Shown: positions 56,768 to 64,000 of the stretch, in pieces
Position numbering within the stretch: the stretch's first letter is position 1
How the letters are laid out: every line of letters begins with the position of its first letter
Assembly: GCA_014529385.2 (NCBI GenBank)
Contig: CM043967.1
Span: 749,001 to 813,000 of the forward strand
Length of the DNA stretch: 64,000 nt
Reading direction: 5' to 3'
Source of the DNA: Adiantum capillus-veneris
Lineage: Eukaryota > Streptophyta > Polypodiopsida > Polypodiales > Pteridaceae
Made by a program: the position numbers and the translations under genes
The notes under the pieces: generated by a model
The model's database searches: none
Seen by the model: the letters and a program-made list of their open reading frames with translations, nothing else
Told to the model about the DNA's origin: nothing

Positions 56768-56956
56768 TGAAGGGGATCGGGGAGCACCACAGACGGAGAG
56801 TGTGAGAGAGAGAAGGAGACACACACACGATGTGGGTGGGGAGACTCAAAAGAGTGAGCAGCCCCCTATACACTTATGCTATGTATAAGGTATACAAGTC
56901 AGTGGGCGCCCAGACTCTGGGCGGCCGGGCAAGGCACAGACGCCTATACCCCAACA
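56768..56956 (-). repeat. 5' LTR of the nested Copia
   Basis: 189 bases, the same length as the 3' LTR. TATACACTTATGCTATG near the middle could hold transcription signals but no clear TATA box was chosen. Confidence 0.95.
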
Positions 56957-56961
56957 ATTTA
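56957..56961. repeat. Target-site duplication of nested Copia (right)
   Basis: ATTTA, identical to 53263-53267. Confidence 0.95.
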
Positions 56962-57600
56962 TGTATGCAATACAAGGCTTGATATTCAATTTGCAGTCTC
57001 ACAGGTCAGCAGATTTATGCATAGCCCAAGGTATAAGCATTGGAAGGCTGTCAAGATGATCTTTCGCTACTTGAGTGGCACTTTACATATTGGGTTGTTT
57101 TATCCCAAGGGGGATCATTGTCGCCAAATTTACATGCTTTTTCAGACTCTAATTAGGCTGGTCGTTATGACACGCGAGTATCCACAAGTGGTTTTTGTTT
57201 CATGCTCGATAGTTCACGCATACCATGGTTGAGAAAGAAGCAACCTATGGCCACTTCTAGCTGTGAGGCTGAGTACATGGTAGTCTTCATAGCTACGATT
57301 GAGTGTGTATGACTTAAACGCCTTATGGATGATTTGGGTGTTGGACACGACATTGCCAACATCATCTACACCGATTGTCAGAATGCATTGGTAGTTGCGA
57401 GGAACCCAATTTTTCATGCTCGCACAAAGCACATCGAGGTGCATTACCACTATGTCAGAGAGAGATTCTCAACAAGAGAGATCGCCTTGGCTTATGTGCC
57501 GACACATGATAACATTGTAGATATTTTCACAAAGGCATTGCCTCATGAGAAGTTTGAAGCTTTCCGCAAAGCTTTCGGCTTACTCCCCTTTGTGGATTGA
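56962..57600 (+). pseudogene. Old Copia, 3' part (RT end and RNase H)
   Basis: Resumes the frame interrupted at 53262: YVCNTRLDIQFAVSQVSRFM, HSPRYKHWKAVKMIFRYLSG, TLHIGLFYPKG, then RNase H motifs SSCEAEYMVV, MDDLGVGHDIANIIYTDCQN, ALVVARNPIFHARTKHIEVH and ADIFTKAL-like VDIFTKALPHEKFEAFRKAF. The frame from 57325 to 57600 is open and ends with a natural stop after GLLPFVD. A stop at ECV*LKRL and frameshifts upstream show decay. Confidence 0.87.
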
Positions 57601-59400
57601 TCATGTCCTTCAAGCATGGCACTTCCCTTTACACTAGGTGTCAGAGCTAACTTATCGTTCCATTGTGCACTAAGCAATACTACTCTCTGTTGTGTGCCTT
57701 GAGCTTCTTCATCTTCTCCAAGATGTGTGTGTTTCCCTGCAACCTATTTCCAATAGAAAACTCAATTCTATTAGTGTTTTTTGCACTTTGAAGCTTTCCA
57801 TGGCCATACCTACCTTGGGAGAGCCTCTCTTCATCATCCTACACCACTTTTTCATATATATATATAAATAAATAAATAAATATATATATATAATTTTTCA
57901 CCAAAGCAATCCATTACATTGTTGAATTCTTTGTTTTTATGCACTTTTCTTGCAATTTTTGCCATCTCTCTTCGATGGAGATCATGTGGACTCTCCCTAC
58001 TCAACCCACGTTGGCAATGGAAGAGTTTGATCGTGAATAGTTGCACTGCAATTGAAGACTACCATCACGAAGGATTTGCATTGTAAGGATTGTGGCTTTC
58101 GTGTTTGGAAGAAAATTGCAAGCTGATGGAAAAGAATGTGGGCAGTTGAGAGCATGGATAGAAGGAAAAAGATGCTTGGAAAATCAACATTGAGATTCAC
58201 TTGTTTGCAATGTTGAATTGTTCACATGCATCTGTATGGAAGTTTGGCATTGGATTGCCCATGATAGTATGTACAATTCTACCATAAACAAAGAGAAGTT
58301 TCGAGGGAGAGGCCTTTCCGACTCATTGTGTGCCTTGTTTCATTTTAGATTTTTCTTTGAAATTATATGAGTGTTTTCCGTCTAGTATGTATACACGATT
58401 GTGTACATTGTATTGCCCATGAGAGTATAGACAATTCTACCATAAACAAAGAGAAGTTTTGAGGGAGAGGCCTTTGTGGCTCATTGTGTGCCTTGTTTCA
58501 ACTTATATTTTTATTTGAAATTATATGAGTGTTTTCCCTCTAGTATGTACACACGATTGTGAAAAATTCGGATGGGTCACTTGTGTAGTTGTTGATTAGA
58601 TAGAACCACTTGTATTGTGGAATTTGGTTCGTGCAAATGATTTTCCAACCCAAGATGCAACAGTCTAGGTGGTCAGGGGCAAGGATATGAACTCATGAGT
58701 AGAAAATCGTAGTCCTCCATTAGCATGATGAGTCGATGGCTCACCAAAGTTCTCCCATGAGGACCTAGGCCTCCATCGTCGTTACGGTCTATCTCTCCCT
58801 CATCTCCCCTACTACTATGCACAAGCCAACTCCATATGCAGTGCTAAAACCTTAGAAACTTTCGGAGAAAATCTTTCATTGTAATTCTTTTAAGAGAAAA
58901 GTTTCCAATGGGGGCCCCCAACTCATTTTCATTGAAGAATTCACTAGTTGAGTTGACACGATACCTTATGAAAAATCTATTAATGGTGTGAAGTAGGAAA
59001 TACGAGGTGTGGAATGTGAAACATAGTGATCACATCAGTTTAGAAATTGGGAAAGTTGTGTTTCTAGTTGTGTAGTAAAGACAAGTAGGAAGCAATGGCT
59101 CAAAAGACACAACTCCTTCTCTAGTGCATATTTCATCTTTGTTTCATGGGCTTTATTATATGAATGACACTATGCTGGAAAATGAAAAATAGTGACATTC
59201 ATAGAGGAAAAAGGTAGCATAATGTCATGTGTATGCGGGGCCTCACCACTATATGGCATGGGGTCCATCAACAGGGGGGATCTAGGGCCCATATTAGGCA
59301 ACATGGAGCGGCTTGTCATCCAATGCCTGGGTGAGCTAAGAGTGAACTAGGGAGAACTATGCAATGAAGTAAGGTATTATACACTTGTTGTGCCCACATA
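57601..59400. other. Non-coding DNA, includes a 158-bp tandem duplication
   Basis: No gene. ATTGCCCATGA..GTAT begins two units at 58254-58411 and 58412-58569 with clear divergence. A (TA)n/(AAAT)n run lies at 57857-57893. The first part may be the 3' untranslated region and LTR remnant of the old Copia. Its closing sequence TATTAGGCAACATGG (59293) is inverted again near 59535-59555 around the SINE head. Confidence 0.5.
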
Positions 59401-59405
59401 GACAC

Positions 59406-59475
59406 TTGTGCTCGATAGCGTGGTGGTAAGGCTTTCACGTGGGAACCATGAGGCCTCGAGTTCAACCACGCCTAT
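59406..59475 (+). mobile_element. tRNA-like SINE head
   Basis: TAGCGTGGTGGT (59416-59427) fits a pol III A box and GAGTTCAACCA (59458-59468) a B box at normal tRNA spacing. No acceptor stem closes around it, so it is a tRNA-derived SINE head rather than a tRNA gene. The following sequence to about 59700 contains diverged duplicate phrases (GCCTAATTTGGGCCCT and CCTAATTTGGGCCCTAG). Confidence 0.5.
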
Positions 59476-60104
59476 TTCACCCTCTAGTACACTCTACTTT
59501 ACACTAGCGATTGGATGGAAAAGATCAAAGCCATGTGACATTGCCTAATTTGGGCCCTCGATTCCTCTTGAACTGAACTCAGGCTGCCATTTTTAGCCCC
59601 TAGTTCACCCTAGTACACCCAGTTCACGCCTAGTTCATCCTTGCAATCGAGCGGCAGAGATCAACGCCACTCAATGCCTCCTAATTTGGGCCCTAGATTC
59701 CTTCTAAAGGGGATCCCGTGCCATAGAGTGACCCTCGACACGAAAGGGCACGGGGTAGTAAATGAAGGGGGAGCGGTGGAATCAATGGTGAGGGGTTGTG
59801 CGTGCGAATCTTGAGGACATTGGAGGGCTCAAAAATTTTGGCGATGGAGGCCACTCACAAAATTTGATCCCGGGCAAGTGCCGTGCGAGGCTCATGGCCT
59901 ATCCAACCCTCCCATGTGCATATGGTGCCCATGGTGGGAAACATGCATGATAAATAAACTTGGATAGGGGCAACAGTAAACTTGGATAGGGGCAACAATA
60001 AACTAGGACAAAAAAGGTAAACTCGGACGGCCGAGCCGACCTCGCATCGCACGTGTCTAGTTCTCCGCCCTAGAGGCTGGATCCCATCGTGTTCATTTTA
60101 AAAT
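59476..60104. other. Non-coding DNA with a 22-bp duplication
   Basis: No gene. TAAACTTGGATAGGGGCAAC occurs in tandem at 59955-59976 and 59977-59998, with a third partial unit TAAACTAGGAC after it. Confidence 0.5.
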
Positions 60105-60350
60105 TTAAGACCCTGTGCCCTTTAGTCCTGAGGCCTCCACACTATCTCGCATGGACATGCTTAAATGGGATTGACGGCTGAGGTGATGTGGGCCGTCAGA
60201 TGCACAATTGGAAAATTCGGAGCGTTTGGTAAATTCGGGGAGAAAAGTAAATTCGAGCAGGCTTGAAAATTCGGGTCGATTCGCATCCCATGTCTTGAAC
60301 CCCCGACCTCCCCACCACGAGCCATGTGCACTAACCACTACGCCCTCATG
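60105..60350 (-). mobile_element. tRNA-derived SINE
   Basis: Minus strand from about 60347: GAGGGCGTAGTGGTTAGTGC with A box TAGTGGTTAGTG (60329-60340), then GGTCGGGGGTTCAAGACATG with B box (60293-60303), then a body rich in CGAATT words (GACCCGAATTTTCAAGC). Typical tRNA-like head of a SINE; no anticodon arm match was attempted. The 3' end near 60105 lacks an obvious tail. Confidence 0.6.
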
Positions 60351-60641
60351 TGTACGTTGAAATATAGGATGTTATACTGTAAATGTGGGCCGATTAATAA
60401 ATTTGGAGCAAATTGGTAAATTCGAGGCAACCTCAGATCTGACGGTCCATGATTGACACGCCCAGCCTTTTCCTCCTTCACCATTGATCCCATTTGATCA
60501 TGCCCGCGTGATGTAGAGTGACGAGGCAGGAGCGATTCTTTAATCTCTCTGTAGAAAGTATGGATGCCGTTCTCTCTCTCTCTCTCTCTCTCTCTTTTGT
60601 TATTCAAAGTTCTTGGTTCTCTCTAGCTCGCCACCCCGACG
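60351..60641. other. Upstream region of the CEP120-like copy
   Basis: Non-coding; (CT)n at 60571-60595 lies 47 bases before the ATG, a position common for CT-rich plant leaders. Confidence 0.4.
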
Positions 60642-60989
60642 ATGGATGCAGCTGCAGGAGAAGATGTGCGCATGTTCAGACTGAGCGTGGACGTGCGGAG
60701 CTTCAAGGCCGGGCTGAGGCTACCGATGAAGGCCATCAACGCCTGTGTGCGTGTCGTTCTGCCCCCTGAAATTGTCAAGCTCGCCATGGCCACTCCCAAC
60801 TCTGCAAATGCGGCCAAACTCACAGCTCCCCTCCGTACCCACCCACCTGTTATGGCCCAGAAGGGTTCGGAAGTGACTCTTTCCAACGGGTAAGCTGCAG
60901 TTCCATCTTGTGTATGTGGACGCCACACATGGTCTGTAGAGTGTCGTATTACGCCTAGATCTGTGTGTGTGTGTACACGCACGCATACG

Positions 60990-60992
<3 letters not shown>

Positions 60993-61048
<56 letters not shown>

Positions 61049-61187
61049 AATGAAATGTTATTTTAACGTCTTCAAAAGGCCAAAGTGACCTATGAGACCA
61101 GAAAGTTACAATGTGGTGGATCTGGTACAAAGTCAGAGTAACAAGATGACAAAATGAGAGAATTGACAAAATGACAAAATAAAATAC

Positions 61188-61248
<61 letters not shown>
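60993..61248 (-). mobile_element. Short tail module with flanking (GA)n in the first intron
   Basis: (GA)n at 60993-61045, the 115-base module as at 32590 (reverse orientation), then a second (GA)n at 61193-61248. The part TGAAATGAAATGTTATTTTA is directly comparable with 37060-37080. It sits in the intron between CEP120-like exons a and b. Confidence 0.6.
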
Positions 61249-61250
<2 letters not shown>

Positions 61251-62045
61251 TACATTTGTCTTGAAATTAGAGCATTTATTATCTGAGTGATCGGGGTGCT
61301 CTCCTCGTCGCAGTTTAATTAGGGGTTGAGCTATGGCCTATCAAGGCATCAAAGGAAGAAGTATCAAATAGATTTTGCCCTTGGGCAAAGGCTTCCTTTG
61401 TAGCTTTCTATCTATGATCAAGGAATGTGCCACTTTTTTGATGGAGGGGCCTCCTCTCTCAATTCCTAGCCGCAATGGTTTGCCGATTATAGTATTGCTG
61501 GCTTTGGGGAGAGGTGTAAGGTACCCAGTGTCGTGGGGAAAACATATCCTAAAATTTTTTGTAAATTATGTTTGAGTTGAATGATTGTTGTTTAGAGAGT
61601 GTACCGTGTGTTAGAGACATTGGATGGTACATGCAGTTCTAAAAATGGCCTAAAAATTGTTGAATATTTTGCATTTGTTGGGCATGCAAAAAGATTTTGA
61701 CAGTTTGTTTTTAGTATAGACTTGCATATGCTGATCTGGCTCATGATGCCCTACTGCTTTCAGCTTTGTGTCTTTGGAGCTCCCTGCTTCTGTAAGCAGT
61801 CTTGCAGCTGCCCTTGCCCAAGATCTTTGTCTACAAGCACAAGTCTTCCATCGTGACAAGTAAGCACTCGATTACCATTCACTCCATGTACTGTTTTTCA
61901 ATGCACCTCTGTATCTTGAATTGAAAACAGCAGGAGCATCAAGAAACATCAATTAGACACATGCTGAAATTTTCTGCAGAAATCTCAATTTTTCAAGATA
62001 GTCGGAATCAAAATAAGCAGTCAATCTTATAACTTTTTCTGTAGA
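61249..62045. other. Intron remainder, no gene
   Basis: 61320-61545 contains a 66-aa open frame of no recognised family. From about 61550 (ATCCTAAAATTTTTTGTAAA) the sequence matches the centre of inverted repeat I, which marks where the duplicated CEP120 segment begins. Confidence 0.5.
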
Positions 62046-63055
62046 TATGCAGCTGACGGCTTGATTGGAACTGCTTTAATCCCAATGGCCTCTCTGATGA
62101 AGGAACCTTGGCTTGACGGCTATGCTCCTGTGTACTCCCCTTTTGATCGTTCAGGGCAAGATGCTCAGGTTTTCTTTGAACCAAAGCATACTTGATAAAC
62201 TGGACATCAAAACTACACCTTTTTCACTTTGTTTATAAGTTTGTCTCCTTTCTCAAACTGGTTATCAGGTAATTGTTGGAACATTGCGAGTAGTACTCTC
62301 AGCCGAAGATCTTGGCCCGGCTAACACGTTGATCCACAAGCCCACTGAGGGAACTTCAAAAGAGAGAGCCATCTCCCCTTTTCCTAGCTTAGAAGATCCA
62401 TTTTTCCTATTGAAGCGGGCCTTTAATGATAATTTCCCATCCAAAGTTGTTGGTGTGCAAACAGAGTCTCAGGAGGAGGAGTCTGGTGAAAAGAGAAGGA
62501 GAAGCCCATTTGCTCAGAAAACTGACAGGGCTCCAAAAATGTTAAGCAAGTTAAAAGCATTAAGACCCCTCAAACGGAACCGAGAGAAGTTGGTGCAAAA
62601 TCTTGTAGCAGACTTAGATAGGGCAGTTCCTTCTTCACATGCAGGCGAGAAGCTCAGGAGATACGAGTTGGAATGGGAGTTTGAGAGGGGGCGCCGTGCC
62701 GAAGAGGCTAAGTGGAGGGCAGGTCTCAAAGATGAGGAGACAAGGAGATTGGCAGCACTTGATGCTGAGTGGAAGCAAAAAGAGAATGAGCGCATTCTTG
62801 ACATTGATAAAACTCGCTCTGAGCTCAACAATCTCGAGGCTAAGTTTCGGTTGGCATCTTGCAACAGCTTGTGAGTCATTGTTGGTCGATTCTTCACTCG
62901 ATGATGTAAGTTTTATTCTGTTTTTTCTCTTAAGGGCTAAACTTTTTGCATTGGAGAAGAGAGAGCGTACGCTTGTGATTGCTGAAGAAGAAGCCTTGTT
63001 GAGAAGGGAAGCTTGGACTCGAGATTGTGCTCAGTGAGCAGCTGATGCAGAGGTA

Positions 63056-64000
63056 GTCCTTTTCAGTGGCCTTGTTGGCTTTGCCAACATTTATACTGTC
63101 TAAAAAGGATGGTTGCTTTACTTCATTTGTGTATTGTTTCTAAAAAGTTTGTTGATAGGTAGGAATGTTGGTCTATGAATAGTAATCTCTTTTTTTTTTT
63201 GCTTTTGAGGGATAAAATGTCCTATAATTCAATATGGATAAATTGAAGTTGCAGTATCAATTGTGCATCTAGAGGTTCTGATTTTGTGAAGTTTTAAATG
63301 GAGTTGTGACTACTCGCCATCGTGCAAGTTCTTACTCTTTCCACCAGTGCATTTGGTCCATTCACGAAAATTTTGTTTTTTATTTCTTTTAGCAGTTATT
63401 TCATAGCTTCTTAGAGTTAGGCTTTACTAACCCTACTATAAGCCAGGGTGCACCTTTCAAAATGTTTTTGTACCACGTGTTCAAAGGAGGGGTATTATAA
63501 TTGATAAAATTTATATTATTTTAAATTATTATACTTACAAAAGGGTTTTTTAATTGAGTTTAATAGGGAAAAGGGACCCTTTTTTTGCCTCACAATATGT
63601 AAGTACATGACACATGATCTAGATGGTTTCTGATAAGTGCACCCCCAAAGGCATGGAGCCTTGAAAATTCACACAATCTCAGATTGCAAATGAAATGCAT
63701 GCTCATACTTATGTGCACTTTTGCTGACGCACATGACTATGAGAGCATCTCTCTATTTGAAGTTCCACAGTCCCTATTGGTTAGGCACATGACTGCGAAA
63801 ACATCTCTCTATTTGAAGTTCTACAGTCACTATTGGTGCTTGAGGATGTAGCAAGGATGTCATACTATTAAATCTTAAAGACTTAGCATGAGGGTATTGG
63901 CGATTATATTGCATCAACAAGATTCAGTATTTACAAACTCTAATTGTATGGATACCCTGCATGGTCACAGTAACAACATGAAGACCACCCCCCCTCTTAT
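63056..64000 (+). repeat. CEP120-associated flank DNA, reference copy
   Basis: Begins at the GT donor after GATGCAGAG. It matches 26813-27770, 38753-39640 and the complement of 23870-24834. As this copy follows the least-deleted exons, it is probably the native intron of the gene. No ORF. It continues off the window. Confidence 0.65.

Larger units (their letters stand above)
53268..56956 (-). mobile_element. Young nested Copia derivative, 3689 bp, with intact LTRs
   Basis: Two 189-base LTRs in direct orientation (TGTTGGGG..CTTCA when read on the minus strand), a 5-base ATTTA duplication, an initiator-tRNA primer site next to the 5' LTR (right) and a purine tract next to the 3' LTR (left). 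The interior has a single long ORF (Gag, zinc knuckle, defective protease, RT remnant) and no integrase or RT catalytic region, so it is an internally deleted, non-autonomous Copia. It sits inside an older Copia pol gene. The LTRs differ at very few positions, so insertion is recent. Confidence 0.95.
60642..63055 (+). pseudogene. CEP120: CEP120-like protein, N-terminal C2 and first coiled-coil exons (incomplete, with stop)
   Basis: Exon a, 60642-60889: FRLSVDVRSFKAGLRLPMKA and LRTHPPVMAQKGSEVTLSNG, then donor GTAAGC. Exon b, from about 62046 (acceptor TTTTCTGTAG) to 62168: YAADGLIGTALIPMASLMKE, GYAPVYSPFDRSGQDAQ. A 100-base GT..AG intron (62169-62269). Exon c to about 62870: VIVGTLRVVLSAEDLGP, then KALRPLKRNREKL and coiled coil LAALDAEWKQKENERILDID. 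Exon d after TTTCTCTTAAG: KLFALEKRERTLVIAEEEAL to RDCAQ. The C2-then-coil order fits CEP120, a centriole-assembly protein. Exon d contains TGA where 26790 has CGA, and the C2-domain part expected between exons a and b is absent. So it is probably a pseudogene or captured fragment. Confidence 0.7.

Noticed and set aside
59406-59475. Functional tRNA gene
   Set aside because: A and B boxes are present but no cloverleaf with closing acceptor stem could be drawn.
61375-61575. 66-aa frame in the CEP120-like intron as the missing C2-domain exon
   Set aside because: Its residues do not show the expected C2 pattern and no splice sites bracket it.

Overview
This looks like nuclear DNA of a land plant, made almost entirely of transposable elements and their debris. 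Several things point that way: LTR elements with plant-type primer sites (TGGTATCAGAGC and TGGCGCC types), Copia, Gypsy, hAT and non-LTR (LINE) proteins, spliced gene fragments with GT..AG introns, and long (GA/CT)n tracts. The only recognisable host-gene material is a CEP120-like centriole/basal-body protein and a DEAD-box RNA helicase. A CEP120 relative suggests a plant with flagellated sperm (fern, lycophyte, bryophyte, cycad or ginkgo). A fern-like genome is my best guess but is not proven. No intact cellular gene was found.

Layout. 1-1.86 kb: 3' half of a LINE ('LINE A') with a short A tail. 1.88-7.7 kb: pieces of a second LINE family ('LINE B') and an LTR element with a gag-like ORF. 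7.8-21.06 kb: a hAT transposon split by an 11.6-kb Gypsy-type LTR element (8616-20259, target duplication ACTAC). That element carries gag and protease but no recognisable reverse transcriptase or integrase, a leader studded with a 24-base palindrome, and a captured DEAD-box helicase cDNA fragment just before its 3' LTR. 21-29.9 kb: a giant inverted repeat centred at 25950, containing Copia, LTR/PBS, unknown-gene and CEP120 fragments. 29.3-31 kb: a chimeric block (Copia protease, LINE B ORF1/endonuclease, Gypsy RNase H/integrase). 31-38.75 kb: a second giant inverted repeat centred near 36042, with LINE B reverse transcriptase and CEP120 C-terminal exons; its left arm carries a Mutator-like MITE and Gypsy/LTR debris. 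38.75-41.5 kb: a deleted copy of the 26.9-31 kb block. 41.56-42.1 kb: a small unknown gene with 12-residue repeats next to GA tracts. 42.49-47.46 kb: a tandem duplication of a LINE B/hAT chimera. 47.2-48.9 kb: the best hAT copy, which preserves the empty insertion site of the Gypsy element. 49.2-52.1 kb: Gypsy integrase end, a decayed coiled-coil ORF and LTR-like DNA. 52.1-57.6 kb: an old Copia pol gene split by a young 3689-bp Copia derivative (53268-56956) with 189-bp LTRs and target duplication ATTTA. 57.6-60.6 kb: non-coding DNA with two tRNA-like SINE heads. 60.6-64 kb: N-terminal and middle exons of the CEP120-like pseudogene and its flank.

How the parts relate. LINE B is present in every domain (ORF1, endonuclease, reverse transcriptase, C-terminal cysteine region) but only in pieces. 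The hAT and CEP120 segments were repeatedly copied, inverted and joined to other elements. The two LTR elements with exact target duplications are the youngest insertions. Many in-frame stops are TAG, and one can be aligned to CAG in sister copies, which fits decay of methylated cytosines in silenced elements.
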